The notes under the pieces were generated by a model. That model searched no databases, was not told the origin of the DNA, and was given only the letters and a program-made list of their open reading frames with translations. From positions 1,116,001 through 1,180,000 of the forward strand of contig NZ_CP115859.1 of assembly GCF_027920545.1 (NCBI RefSeq): 64,000 nucleotides of DNA. The letters are read 5' to 3'. Of this stretch, positions 54,789-63,958 are shown piece by piece. The position numbers and the translations under genes were made by a program. Source of the DNA: Chryseobacterium camelliae (GTDB lineage: Bacteria > Bacteroidota > Bacteroidia > Flavobacteriales > Weeksellaceae). Numbering within the stretch: position 1 is the stretch's first letter; every line of letters starts with the position of its first letter.

Positions 54789-55922
54789 TTAGTTAAAGAA
54801 ATTCTTTATCACATTGGCAATTCTTTCACGATCGTTATCCGACAGATTTGAACCTGAAGGCAGACATAATCCGTTATCAAATAATTCTTCCGCTACTTTC
54901 CCTCCATAATAAGGAGCATCCGCAAAAACAGGCTGTAAGTGCATCGGCTTCCATAACGGACGGGATTCTATATTGTCTTCTAAAAATGCCAAACGAAGGT
55001 CTTCCCGATTTTTTCCTGTTATCGTGGGATCAATGGTAACAGCAGACAGCCAATGATTGGAATAATAGTCTGATCCAGGTTCTGAAAATACCTCAACCCC
55101 ATTTATTTCACTAAAAAGTTCAACGTAAAATTCATGCATTTTTCTGCGTGCTTCTACACGGCTTTGTAGCACTTCCATTTGTCCGCGACCTATTCCTGCA
55201 GTAATATTACTCATACGATAATTATATCCAATATGAGAATGCTGGTAATGAGGTGCATTATCTCTTGCCTGGGTAGAAAGAAACACTGCTTTCTCCTTAT
55301 CTTCTTTTGTGTGACACACTAATGCTCCTCCACCTGAAGTGGTAATGATTTTATTTCCGTTAAAAGACAGAATTCCGAAACGACCAAAAGTTCCGCAAGC
55401 CTGATTTTTATAGGTTGAGCCTAACGCTTCCGCCGCATCTTCAATCACCGGAATCTCATATTTTGCCGCAATTTCATTGATCTCATCCATTTTTGCAGGC
55501 ATTCCGTATAAATGCACTACAATGATCGCTTTTGTTTTTTTTCCTTTTGAAATTCTATCTTGGATAGCTTCTTCTAAGGCAACAGGACACATATTCCATG
55601 TTTCTTTTTCAGAGTCTATAAATATGGGATTAGCCCCGCAATAGGCAATTGGGTTTGCGGATGCAACAAATGAAAATGTGGAGGTAAATACTTCGTCATC
55701 CCGTGTCACCTTCAACATTACCAGAGCTAAATGGATGGCTGAAGTGGCAGAATTTAATGCCACTATCTCCTCGTTATTACCCAAACATTTTTTTAAATCC
55801 TGTTCAAATCCATCAATATTCTCTCCGATTGAAGTCACCCAGTTTTTCTCAAAAGCATCTTCAATATAAAAAAGCTCTTTTCCTGAAAGATGGGGTGAAG
55901 AAAGCCATATTTTGTCTTGCAT
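54789..55922 (-). CDS. PLP-dependent sugar aminotransferase, PglE-like
   Basis: 377 residues, DegT/DnrJ/EryC1 family. PLP-binding lysine is in FNGNKIITTSGGG, and the nearby ALGSTYKNQACGTFG and RPLWKPMHLQPVF segments match PglE of Campylobacter. PglE transfers an amino group to UDP-4-keto sugars on the way to bacillosamine. A matching acetyltransferase (PglD) and dehydratase (PglF) are not in the window unless FnlA supplies the keto sugar, so the final product is uncertain. Last gene of the unit. Confidence 0.92.
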   Translation of the reverse strand: MQDKIWLSSPHLSGKELFYIEDAFEKNWVTSIGENIDGFEQDLKKCLGNNEEIVALNSATSAIHLALVMLKVTRDDEVFTSTFSFVASANPIAYCGANPIFIDSEKETWNMCPVALEEAIQDRISKGKKTKAIIVVHLYGMPAKMDEINEIAAKYEIPVIEDAAEALGSTYKNQACGTFGRFGILSFNGNKIITTSGGGALVCHTKEDKEKAVFLSTQARDNAPHYQHSHIGYNYRMSNITAGIGRGQMEVLQSRVEARRKMHEFYVELFSEINGVEVFSEPGSDYYSNHWLSAVTIDPTITGKNREDLRLAFLEDNIESRPLWKPMHLQPVFADAPYYGGKVAEELFDNGLCLPSGSNLSDNDRERIANVIKNFFN

Positions 55923-55970
55923 TTCTACCGTTTTAAAAGTAAATTAATTTATTTGAAACAAAATGAAAAA

Positions 55971-56522
55971 TTACTTTTGAATCCTATCTCCTTGTCCTTT
56001 TCCACCGACAGTAGCAAAAATATATTTAAAGTAATCCGAAAGTGTAAGGTTTTGAATCATTTCCGCATCCTTGATGGCAAGCTCTACAGGTGTTGACATA
56101 TCAATTTCATTAATCTGCGAAAGACCTGTAATTCCAGGCACCACATTATATACTCCTCTTTTCTCTCTCTCTTCAATCAATTCGAGCTGGTTGAATAAAT
56201 TAGGTCTAGGACCTACCAAACTCATATCCCCTGTTAAAACATTAATTAACTGAGGAAGTTCATCCAGCTTGGATTTACGTAAAAAGCTTCCAAATTTTGT
56301 GACTGACGCCTGATTTGAAAGGTGTGTAGCTACAGATTTGGTATTTACGTGCATTGTTCTAAACTTTATCAATTTAAATGGTTTCATATAACGACCCACT
56401 CTCTCCTGAACAAATATGGGCGAACCAGTATCAAACAATCCTATTATATATAAAATTACAAGAATTGGACAAAGAAAGAAAAGCCCCAAAAAAGCAAAAA
56501 AGAAATCGAATATACGGATCAT
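55971..56522 (-). CDS. Initiating phosphoglycosyl transferase, PglC-like
   Basis: 183 residues: N-terminal re-entrant helix (FFFAFLGLFFLCPILVILYII), then FVQERVGRYMKPFKLIKFRTM, KSKLDELPQLINVLTGDMS and GPRPNLFNQ. Size and motifs equal the minimal monotopic PglC fold. It loads a sugar phosphate onto undecaprenyl phosphate. Together with the aminotransferase next door it points to a UDP-diacetamido- or UDP-QuiNAc-type first sugar. Third such transferase of the window. Confidence 0.93.
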   Translation of the reverse strand: MIRIFDFFFAFLGLFFLCPILVILYIIGLFDTGSPIFVQERVGRYMKPFKLIKFRTMHVNTKSVATHLSNQASVTKFGSFLRKSKLDELPQLINVLTGDMSLVGPRPNLFNQLELIEEREKRGVYNVVPGITGLSQINEIDMSTPVELAIKDAEMIQNLTLSDYFKYIFATVGGKGQGDRIQK

Positions 56523-56534
56523 TTGAAGTAGAAA

Positions 56535-56556
56535 TTAGAAGTTAGTTAGAAGTTAG
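56535..56556. repeat. Tandem direct repeat, two copies of TTAGAAGTTAG
   Basis: Two perfect adjacent 11-base copies in the 47-base gap between the PglC-like and WbpV-like genes. No function visible. Confidence 0.9.
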
Positions 56557-56569
56557 CAAAATTATTGTG

Positions 56570-57478
56570 TTATTTGGTATTTTTAAAGCTTTTAATTGTT
56601 TTGATAAGACCTTCTTCTGCTGATAAAGGAAGTCTTTCAATTCCTAATGCTGATTTTATTTTTTGATTGGAAACTACATAGGATTCCGTAAGTTTTTTAA
56701 GCCTTTCCGAATTTAAAGGTAATTTTAATTTATCTCCTAGAAAAGCTGTTTTCTCAATCAAACCTTTAGAAACTGACCAAAGTTTTGCTTTTTTATTCAA
56801 AGACTTATTTATTATTGAAATTAATTGATTTGTGGAAAGAGCTTCATCATCTGCAAAATTATAAATTCCTGACTGTAGATCATGTTTCTTTAACATTTCA
56901 TAAATCAAATAGTTCAAATTATCTATCCCCAAAAAAGACCTTTGATTATGGAATGATGCGAGAGGCCAAGGCAATCCTTTTTCAACAATTTTATAGAGAA
57001 GATTTAGATTTCCTTTATTTCCCGGACCATGGATCATACAAGGCCGAATGATGTAAACTTTTTTTCCTTCCGGTAAATTCTGACTTAAAATATATTCTTC
57101 CGCTTCAATTTTTGACTTTCCATAATGTGTTACGGGATTTGCAACTTCAACTTCTGTCAGAATATCTTCAACAGAATCTGCTACAGCTTTCACAGAACTG
57201 AAATAAAAGAATTTTTTACTATCTGAGTTCAAGAATTCATCAAATATTTCAATCGTCAAATCCCGGTTTATTTTATAATATTCATCAGGATTAGAGACAC
57301 TTGAGGTGTCATGAGCTTTACCCGAAAGATGGACAACCGCATCGGCAGATTTTAAAAAATCTACTTTCCAGTTTTGATTTCTTAAAGAAAGATTATTTGT
57401 TGTACACCCTTTATTTCGCAAAAAAGCTGAAAGATTTTTACCTACAAAACCGGATGCTCCTGTTATTATTATTTCCAT
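56570..57478 (-). CDS. SDR sugar-nucleotide reductase, WbpV-like
   Basis: 302 residues. NAD motif IITGASGFVGKNL, catalytic FFYFSSVKAV and YGKSKIEAE (Tyr-Lys). It fits the WbpV/RffE-like group that reduces UDP-4-keto-6-deoxy-GlcNAc to UDP-N-acetylquinovosamine in several O-antigen clusters. The keto substrate would come from a UDP-GlcNAc 4,6-dehydratase. Could instead be a 4-epimerase; the name is by resemblance. Confidence 0.84.
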   Translation of the reverse strand: MEIIITGASGFVGKNLSAFLRNKGCTTNNLSLRNQNWKVDFLKSADAVVHLSGKAHDTSSVSNPDEYYKINRDLTIEIFDEFLNSDSKKFFYFSSVKAVADSVEDILTEVEVANPVTHYGKSKIEAEEYILSQNLPEGKKVYIIRPCMIHGPGNKGNLNLLYKIVEKGLPWPLASFHNQRSFLGIDNLNYLIYEMLKKHDLQSGIYNFADDEALSTNQLISIINKSLNKKAKLWSVSKGLIEKTAFLGDKLKLPLNSERLKKLTESYVVSNQKIKSALGIERLPLSAEEGLIKTIKSFKNTK

Positions 57479-57502
57479 AGAAAATTAAATTATACCGTAA
57501 AA

Positions 57503-58714
57503 TCAATCTTTTTTTGAGATTATATTTTCTAAATTAGATATACACGCAGACATTTTAAAATTTTCTTCATAGTATTTTCTACTATTGCTTCCCAATATCT
57601 GTAACTCTTCATTTGATAGTTTTGATGTAGCTAGTATTGTTTTTGCTAATGAAGAATAGTCTCCTGCATTCACTGTAAAACCACACTCCGCATCTAATAT
57701 ATTATCTGATCCTTCTCCATTTAGCATAGCGATAACGGGTTTTGAAGCACTCATATAGGCTTGTAATTTTGCCGGAACGGTCAGATTAAATATTGGATCA
57801 TCTTTTAAAGTAACTAACATTACATCTGCTTTATCAAAAAAACTTGACATCGCTTCCACAGGAAATCTCCCCATAACGAAAACTGTATCAGCAAGTTTAT
57901 GTTCTTCAACGAAATCTTTTACAAATGGCATTTTTCTTCCATCTCCAACCAAAATAAACTTAATATTTTTATTTTCTTTTAATTTGAATGCTGCTTTCAT
58001 AATATTATCCAAATCCTGAGCCTCTCCGATATTACCAGCAAACATTACTTTAAATCCGTCAGGCAGTAATGGAATCGGAAATTGTTTATTTCCTTCTGAA
58101 ATCGAATCTTCTGCCCAGTTCGGAAAGTATACTATTTTATCATCAAAATCCCCTTTTTCATTGATTGCACCTCTGAAACCTTTCGAAGTTATTAATATTT
58201 TTTCTGAGTTTCTATAAAAGCCTTTAATTACTTTTGTATAATAATTTAGAACAAATTTATTTTTAACTCCTCCTGCAATGGATAAGCTTTCCGGCCATAA
58301 ATCCATCACCCAAAAATACACTGGTATCTTCCAAAGTTTATTCATTAATAAAGCCGGATAGTACTGTGTAATTGGCGAAGGTTCATGAACGATTATTGCA
58401 TCATAGCGATTATTTATTCCTAGAAAAAAAGCTTTAAACGAAGCAAAAACGGCAAAACTATAATAATTTACGAACAGCCTCAATCCGCCACCTTTTCCTC
58501 TAGGTAACAAAAGGGAGCGTATTACTTTAACATCATTTACTACCTGCTTTCTATTCTTAAAAAAACCATATCCTTTAAATATTTTGCCTTCGGGATAATT
58601 GGGTATTCCTGTCAAAACCGTTACATTATGTCCACGATTTTTCAATTCAAAAGCCAAATCATTGCTTTTAAAGTTTTCGGGATAAAAATATTGGGTAATT
58701 ATTAAAATGTTCAC
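57503..58714 (-). CDS. wbuB: Family 4 glycosyltransferase, WbuB-like
   Basis: 403 residues with a GTG start at 58714 (no ATG fits; family members start MNILIITQYFYPE). GT-B fold: IPNYPEGKIFKGYGF in the acceptor half, MFAGNIGEAQDLDNIMKA and KLQAYMSASKPVIAMLNGEG in the donor half. WbuB transfers L-FucNAc in E. coli O26-type clusters, and here it directly follows fnlC. Starts three bases after the fnlC stop. Confidence 0.9.
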   Translation of the reverse strand: MNILIITQYFYPENFKSNDLAFELKNRGHNVTVLTGIPNYPEGKIFKGYGFFKNRKQVVNDVKVIRSLLLPRGKGGGLRLFVNYYSFAVFASFKAFFLGINNRYDAIIVHEPSPITQYYPALLMNKLWKIPVYFWVMDLWPESLSIAGGVKNKFVLNYYTKVIKGFYRNSEKILITSKGFRGAINEKGDFDDKIVYFPNWAEDSISEGNKQFPIPLLPDGFKVMFAGNIGEAQDLDNIMKAAFKLKENKNIKFILVGDGRKMPFVKDFVEEHKLADTVFVMGRFPVEAMSSFFDKADVMLVTLKDDPIFNLTVPAKLQAYMSASKPVIAMLNGEGSDNILDAECGFTVNAGDYSSLAKTILATSKLSNEELQILGSNSRKYYEENFKMSACISNLENIISKKD

Positions 58715-58717
58715 TCT

Positions 58718-59857
58718 CTAAATCTCTTCCGACCAAACAGTTCTTTTAATATAATCCGTATAAGAAATAATAATTCTTACCACTTTCTCAGAAACATTAG
58801 GCATAGAATAATCAGAAACCTGTCTGAAGTTTCTTTCTGCTCCTACTTTTTGCTGCAAAACCTGAGTTAGGCCCTGTAAAATACGTTCCGGAGATAACCC
58901 CACCATCATTACACTTGCTTCTTCCATAGCTTCCGGTCTTTCATGAGCCTGGCGAATATTTAATGCTCTGAAGTTCAATATGGATGATTCTTCAGAAATT
59001 GTTCCTGAATCTGATAATACGGCATATGCTCTTTTCTGCAATGCGTTATAATCATGAAAGCCTAGTGGTTTTAGGAACTGAATTTCAGGACGCATTTCAA
59101 TCTGCATTTTATCAATCATGTTCTTCGTACGCGGATGCGTAGAAACAATAATCGGGTATTGATATTTCTCTGCAATTGCATTCAAAGAAGCCATCAATCC
59201 TTTGAAATTTTTCTCAGAATTAATATTCTCTTCACGGTGAGAAGATATTACAAAGAATTTCCCTTCTTCCAAATTTAATTTTCCCAAAACACTTGACGCT
59301 TCAATCTGAGGTAAATAATGATTCAGAACCTCAAACATCGGCGAACCTGTTTTAATAATTCTATCTGCAGGAAGACCTTCTCTTAAAAGATATTCTCTTG
59401 CAATATCTGAATACGTTAAATTGATATCAGCCGTATGATCTACAATTTTACGGTTGGTTTCTTCCGGAACTCTTTGGTCAAAGCATCTGTTTCCGGCTTC
59501 CATATGGAAAATCGGGATATGTCTCTTCTTTGCAGGAATCGCGCATAAACATGAATTGGTATCTCCTAAAACCAAAAATGCATCAGGTTTTAACTCTTCC
59601 AATAAAGGATCAATCTTAATTAAAATGTTTCCGACTGTTTCTGTTGCTGTTTTCCCTGCAGCTTCAAGGAAATAATCAGGTTTACGAAGTCCCAAATCTT
59701 CAAAGAAAATCTGATTTAATTCGTAATCGTAGTTTTGCCCTGTGTGAACGATGATATGTTCTACTGCTTCAGAAGCGTCTAAAGCATCTAATACTCTTGA
59801 TAATCTGATAATTTCGGGTCTTGTTCCTACGACCGTCATTACTTTTAGTTTTTTCAT
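58718..59857 (-). CDS. fnlC: UDP-sugar 2-epimerase FnlC / WbjD type
   Basis: 379 residues, non-hydrolysing UDP-GlcNAc 2-epimerase fold: TVVGTRPEIIRLSRVL, HTGQNYDYELNQIFF, MEAGNRCFDQRVPEE and SSHREENINS. In this neighbourhood, next to FnlA and FnlB, it should catalyse the last step to UDP-L-FucNAc (2-epimerisation of UDP-PneNAc). WecB-type enzymes share the fold, but the context decides. Cytoplasmic. Confidence 0.92.
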   Translation of the reverse strand: MKKLKVMTVVGTRPEIIRLSRVLDALDASEAVEHIIVHTGQNYDYELNQIFFEDLGLRKPDYFLEAAGKTATETVGNILIKIDPLLEELKPDAFLVLGDTNSCLCAIPAKKRHIPIFHMEAGNRCFDQRVPEETNRKIVDHTADINLTYSDIAREYLLREGLPADRIIKTGSPMFEVLNHYLPQIEASSVLGKLNLEEGKFFVISSHREENINSEKNFKGLMASLNAIAEKYQYPIIVSTHPRTKNMIDKMQIEMRPEIQFLKPLGFHDYNALQKRAYAVLSDSGTISEESSILNFRALNIRQAHERPEAMEEASVMMVGLSPERILQGLTQVLQQKVGAERNFRQVSDYSMPNVSEKVVRIIISYTDYIKRTVWSEEI

Positions 59858-59917
59858 ATAGCTTCTTGCTTTTAGTCTTTAGAAATTAATCTTGACGTTT
59901 AGCTTTTAATTTAAAGA

Positions 59918-61036
59918 TTAAACTTCTACAAAATAAGTGTCCGCATTTTCCGGATTGAAGGCTTCGTTGATCCAGAAAATTGTATACAAATCTTCTTCTC
60001 CAATATTTTTGATATTGTGGGTGTACCAAATCGGCATATCAACATAAGCAGGCTCTGCTCCGTCTAAATAAAAATCTAGAACTTCATCAGTATCGATTTT
60101 TCTAAGCTGAATAAGAGCTTTTCCTTTGATCACAGCAAAACGTTCAATCTTTCTTGTATGATAGTGATTTCCTCTGGTAATTCCGGGAACTGTTGTCGAA
60201 AAAGAACACTGGCCGCCTATTCCCAAACGAATTACTTCTACAAAAGCTCCGCGAGGGTCTGTATGCTGTGTAAATTTTACCGGATAATGTGTTTTATAAT
60301 CAATATAAGAGCGGTATGTATTGAATAAATTATGTTCAAATGTATTGTTAATTACAGGAATTTCTCCGCCATCAAAATATTTTGTTTTATAGTCATTCAA
60401 TAATGCTAAAACTTCTGAAACCTTCTTTACAGCAGTTGGCTCAACAAAATATTCGGCTTTACTGTTACCTTCTTTTATTTCATTAATGATTAGCTCAACA
60501 AGCTCCTGAACATAAATCAGCTTTACTTCGCCATCTGTTGCTATGGTTGGAGTTTCGCCATGGGTTAATTGATGACAGAAAGTTGCAATAAACGAATTGT
60601 AGAAAGGCTTTCCAAAAGCTCCAAAAACATTAGGAATAATTAATCCTGTGATTTTCCCTCCATTTTCCTGAGCCCAGTTTGCCAAGATTTCTCTACCTTC
60701 TTTTTTAGATTTTCCATATAGATTGTCTCTTTCTTCCTGAGTAGAAGAAGAAATCATCACATGAGCTTTGGAACCTGTTCTTTTAAGTGAGCTTACCAGT
60801 TTTTGAGCTAAGCCAACATTGGTTTCATAGATGAACTGCTCACTTTCGTGACGGTTCATTGCTGCAAGATGTACAATAACATCACATTGTGAAACAAACT
60901 GATCCAATTTATGCTCGTCTTCAAAATGTTCTTTCTGAAAATCAATTCTCTGAAAATCTTCAGGAAATAACCCTAAAGTATTGTATAAATGTCTTCCGAC
61001 AAAACCATTCTGACCGGTGATTCCGATTTTTTTCAT
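59918..61036 (-). CDS. fnlB: Bifunctional epimerase/reductase FnlB / CapF type
   Basis: 372 residues. N-terminal SDR domain ~1-245: ITGQNGFVGRHL, MISSSTQEERDNLYGKSKKE. C-terminal cupin ~250-372 with zinc-type histidines in GITRGNHYHTRKIERF and PIWYTHNIKN. CapF/FnlB first epimerises at C3 (cupin) and then reduces C4 with NADPH (SDR), giving UDP-L-PneNAc-type intermediates. Exactly the two-domain plan and length expected. Second step between FnlA and FnlC. Confidence 0.94.
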   Translation of the reverse strand: MKKIGITGQNGFVGRHLYNTLGLFPEDFQRIDFQKEHFEDEHKLDQFVSQCDVIVHLAAMNRHESEQFIYETNVGLAQKLVSSLKRTGSKAHVMISSSTQEERDNLYGKSKKEGREILANWAQENGGKITGLIIPNVFGAFGKPFYNSFIATFCHQLTHGETPTIATDGEVKLIYVQELVELIINEIKEGNSKAEYFVEPTAVKKVSEVLALLNDYKTKYFDGGEIPVINNTFEHNLFNTYRSYIDYKTHYPVKFTQHTDPRGAFVEVIRLGIGGQCSFSTTVPGITRGNHYHTRKIERFAVIKGKALIQLRKIDTDEVLDFYLDGAEPAYVDMPIWYTHNIKNIGEEDLYTIFWINEAFNPENADTYFVEV

Positions 61037-61113
61037 ATTTTTAAGGTGCTTTTTTAAGCGTCTTATTTTTAGCTGTTAGATTATTAACTGTCGCTAAAAA
61101 TACAATTGATAAT

Positions 61114-61524
61114 TTAAAAATTGGTAAAGTAATCTAAACTATACCTAAACTCATCATTAATTTCTCCTAATCCGTAATCTGCCAAAACCAGCAATTTACT
61201 GCCTAAAGATTTTGACTGAATTGCAGTGATGCACCCTGACGGAATATGAAGGTAAGTTAGCATATCCTCTGTTAAAAAGTATTTCTGAATTGTTAAATCT
61301 TTTGAAGGTTGCGTAAAGTTATCAACCTCAATCACAGAAATTTCAAAACTTCCTTTCATACAGGCAAACCATCTCTGCTCTATTTTATGTCCTTGCCAAC
61401 CACGAATACATTCTACAGAATGATTTTCAATAGTATACATTCGTTTGATGGGTGATGCATCAAAATCATTATTAAATGTAATAACTCCTCTTTCGTCCTG
61501 ATGTCTATTCCCTTTCAGCAACAT
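61114..61524 (-). CDS. WxcM/FdtA-like cupin protein
   Basis: 136 residues, single cupin fold. Motifs IRGWQGHKIEQRWFACMKG and LHIPSGCITAIQS resemble the WxcM/FdtA sugar isomerase family, which shifts the keto group of dTDP-4-keto sugars. It starts after fnlA and precedes fnlB, where other FucNAc clusters usually have no gene. Could be an isomerase, an epimerase, or an accessory cupin such as WbuC. Function not certain. Confidence 0.8.
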   Translation of the reverse strand: MLLKGNRHQDERGVITFNNDFDASPIKRMYTIENHSVECIRGWQGHKIEQRWFACMKGSFEISVIEVDNFTQPSKDLTIQKYFLTEDMLTYLHIPSGCITAIQSKSLGSKLLVLADYGLGEINDEFRYSLDYFTNF

Positions 61525-61538
61525 TTCTAAACTAATTT

Positions 61539-62573
61539 TTAATGAGGATATTGCATTACTTCTTCGCCAAAAACCTCTTTGCGGATTAAAGGTAAAGTTG
61601 AAATCAATTTTTTCAGACCTTCAACGCCTTGTTGTTCTGTATTGTGTGAATGATAATCTTCAATTTTTGAAACATCTTCTTCTCCTTCTGAAAAATACTT
61701 AGCATAATTCAGATCTCGGTTATCTGCAGGAACACGGTAGAAATCGCCCATGTCTTCGGCTTTTATCATCTCTTCTCGAGTACATAAAGTTTCGTATAAT
61801 TTCTCACCATGACGTGTTCCGATTACTTTTACCGGAACTTCTTTTCCTGTCAATTCAATTAAAGCTTTTGCTAAATCACCGATACTTCCTGCAGGGGCTT
61901 TGTTTACGAATAAATCTCCGGGATTGGCATGCTCAAATGCAAATAATACCAAATCTACAGCATCTTCAAGAGACATGAAAAAACGGGACATATTCGGATC
62001 TGTTATGGTAATCGGTTCCCCTTTTTGGATCTGATTTAAAAACAATGGAATTACAGAGCCCCTTGAAGCCATTACATTTCCGTAACGTGTAAGACAAACG
62101 ACAGTATCCGTAAGATTTCTAGCTTCTGCCACCGCTACTTTTTCCATCATTGCTTTGGAAATCCCCATTGCATTGATTGGATATGCTGCTTTATCCGTTG
62201 ACAAGCAAATTACTTTTTGTACTTTATTGGCTGCTGCTGCACGAATTACATTTTGTGTGCCTTCAACATTCGTTTTGACAGCCTGCATTGGGAAAAATTC
62301 ACAGGAAGGAACCTGCTTTAACGCTGCAGCGTGGAAGATATAGTCTACTCCTCTCGTTGCGGGTTCTACACTCGAAAAATCCCTTACATCACCGATATAA
62401 TATTTAATTTTATCGTTTTTATAAAGGTTTCTCATATCATCCTGCTTTTTCTCATCACGTGAAAAAATACGGATTTCTTTAAAATGATCTGTCTGTAAAA
62501 ACCTGTTTAGAACAGCAGTTCCGAACGACCCTGTTCCTCCAGTTATCAAAAGTGTTTTATTTTGAATTTTCAT
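61539..62573 (-). CDS. fnlA: UDP-GlcNAc 4,6-dehydratase (5-inverting), FnlA / CapE type
   Basis: 344 residues. ITGGTGSFGTAVLNRF nucleotide motif, KAAYPINAMGISKAMMEK with the methionine-lysine pair (M in place of Tyr) typical for CapE/FnlA inverting dehydratases, and FFMSLEDAVDLVLFAFEHAN. It converts UDP-GlcNAc to the L-configured 4-keto-6-deoxy sugar, first step to UDP-L-FucNAc. Start overlaps the hisF-like stop by one base (TAATG). Confidence 0.94.
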   Translation of the reverse strand: MKIQNKTLLITGGTGSFGTAVLNRFLQTDHFKEIRIFSRDEKKQDDMRNLYKNDKIKYYIGDVRDFSSVEPATRGVDYIFHAAALKQVPSCEFFPMQAVKTNVEGTQNVIRAAAANKVQKVICLSTDKAAYPINAMGISKAMMEKVAVAEARNLTDTVVCLTRYGNVMASRGSVIPLFLNQIQKGEPITITDPNMSRFFMSLEDAVDLVLFAFEHANPGDLFVNKAPAGSIGDLAKALIELTGKEVPVKVIGTRHGEKLYETLCTREEMIKAEDMGDFYRVPADNRDLNYAKYFSEGEEDVSKIEDYHSHNTEQQGVEGLKKLISTLPLIRKEVFGEEVMQYPH

Positions 62574-63340
62574 TAGAATTTTTTTATAAGCTTCTCTTTT
62601 TCTTCCTTAGTAGGATAATTAATCAAAACAGCTTTATATTTACCTTTGAATACAAAGAGACTTCCTGCTGCCACACCTATGATCTTGTGTTTGTCAATAA
62701 TTTTTTCAATATCATCAAGAGATCCGGCTCCACCAAGTACGGTCATTGGTAATGAGGTCTTTTCCCTGGCTTTTTCAATTAAAGACATATCAAAACCTTT
62801 CATAACGCCGTCCTGATCTATTGAGTTAATAACAATTTCACCAGCACCTAGTTCTTGTGCCTGTTCAATAAACTTAAATGGATTGATGCCCGTAGATTTT
62901 TTTCCATTATGGGTATATACTTCATACCCTCCCAATAGTTTCTTTTTTACGTCAAGAACTACAATAACGCTTTGAGCACCTACACGATCTGCAATATCTG
63001 TTATTAACTGAGGGTTCTGCAATACTGCTGAAGAAAGAGCTATTTTTTCTATTCCTAAGCCAAATATTTTTTGTGCTTGTTCTACAGTTTTAACTCCTCC
63101 CCCGTAACAAAGCGGCATTCTTGATTGATTAGCAATTCTTTCAATCAAACTGTAGTTTGGTTCCAACCCTTTACTCGTTGCATCGATATCAAAAATAGCC
63201 AGCTCATCAACCTCTTTTTCATTAAAAATTTTTACGGCATTAATAGGATCCCCAACATATTTTGGATTCTTAAAATTCACCGTTTTTACTAAACCGTTAT
63301 CTTGGATTAAAAGACTCGGAATTATTCTTGGTCTTAACAT
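62573..63340 (-). CDS. HisF-like cyclase subunit of sugar acetamidino synthesis
   Basis: 255 residues, TIM barrel: RIIPSLLIQDNGLVKT, FDIDATSKG, CYGGGVKTVEQ, and INSIDQDGVMKGFDM. It is a HisF homologue but not part of a his operon; it sits with a HisH-like gene in a sugar cluster. Such HisH/HisF pairs with WbpG/WbuX-type amidotransferases make ammonia to convert an N-acetyl group to acetamidino (as wbuXYZ in E. coli O145). Likely role by context. Confidence 0.9.
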   Translation of the reverse strand: MLRPRIIPSLLIQDNGLVKTVNFKNPKYVGDPINAVKIFNEKEVDELAIFDIDATSKGLEPNYSLIERIANQSRMPLCYGGGVKTVEQAQKIFGLGIEKIALSSAVLQNPQLITDIADRVGAQSVIVVLDVKKKLLGGYEVYTHNGKKSTGINPFKFIEQAQELGAGEIVINSIDQDGVMKGFDMSLIEKAREKTSLPMTVLGGAGSLDDIEKIIDKHKIIGVAAGSLFVFKGKYKAVLINYPTKEEKEKLIKKF

Positions 63341-63342
63341 TC

Positions 63343-63957
63343 TTAAAGTTTTGCAAAATTATGTAACAAAATCTCACCATAATGATGGCTTTTTTCAGGA
63401 TGGAACTGAATCCCATATTTATTTTCATGATGTGCTGCAGAAGCAAATTCGCCACCATATTCGGTTACTGCCATTATATCATTTGGATTATTACATTCAA
63501 AATAATAGGTATGTAAAAAATAGAAAATAGAATCATTTTCCAATCCTCTAAACAGCTCTAAATCTTTCACAGGCTTTACATCGTTCCAGCCCATATGTGG
63601 AAGTCTTGTAATCTGATTGATTTTCGTTTCGTCAAATTTTTTTACCGTAGCATCTATCCACTTTAATCCTTCCATTTTTCCTTCGTCACTATTATTCGCC
63701 ATCATTTGCATTCCGACACAAATACCTATTACAGGTACTTTCTTATCCAATACCAATTCATCCAAATAATCTCTCATGCCGGAATTATTCAGCTGAGTCA
63801 TTGCATGATCAAAATGTCCTACACCGGGAAGGATTAATTTTTGTGCATCAATAAGGTCTGCTTTTGTTTTTGCAATTTTTACAGGAACATCAACTCTTTT
63901 ATATACATTGACAAAAGCGTTGATATTTCCTACACCATAATCAATAAGTGTTATCAT
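63343..63957 (-). CDS. HisH-like glutamine amidotransferase subunit
   Basis: 204 residues from ATG 63957, one base after the upstream stop codon. The frame is open to 63987, but the shorter start gives MITLIDYGVGNINAF as in HisH. Catalytic triad visible: C80 in GICVGMQMM, H186 and E188 in QFHPEKSH. It releases ammonia from glutamine for the HisF-like partner, starting two bases later. Not for histidine synthesis by context. Confidence 0.92.
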   Translation of the reverse strand: MITLIDYGVGNINAFVNVYKRVDVPVKIAKTKADLIDAQKLILPGVGHFDHAMTQLNNSGMRDYLDELVLDKKVPVIGICVGMQMMANNSDEGKMEGLKWIDATVKKFDETKINQITRLPHMGWNDVKPVKDLELFRGLENDSIFYFLHTYYFECNNPNDIMAVTEYGGEFASAAHHENKYGIQFHPEKSHHYGEILLHNFAKL

Positions 63958-63958
63958 A

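Noticed and set aside
62573..63957. Histidine biosynthesis genes hisF and hisH
   Set aside because: The fold is right, but no other his gene is near and the neighbours are sugar-nucleotide enzymes, so the acetamidino role is preferred.
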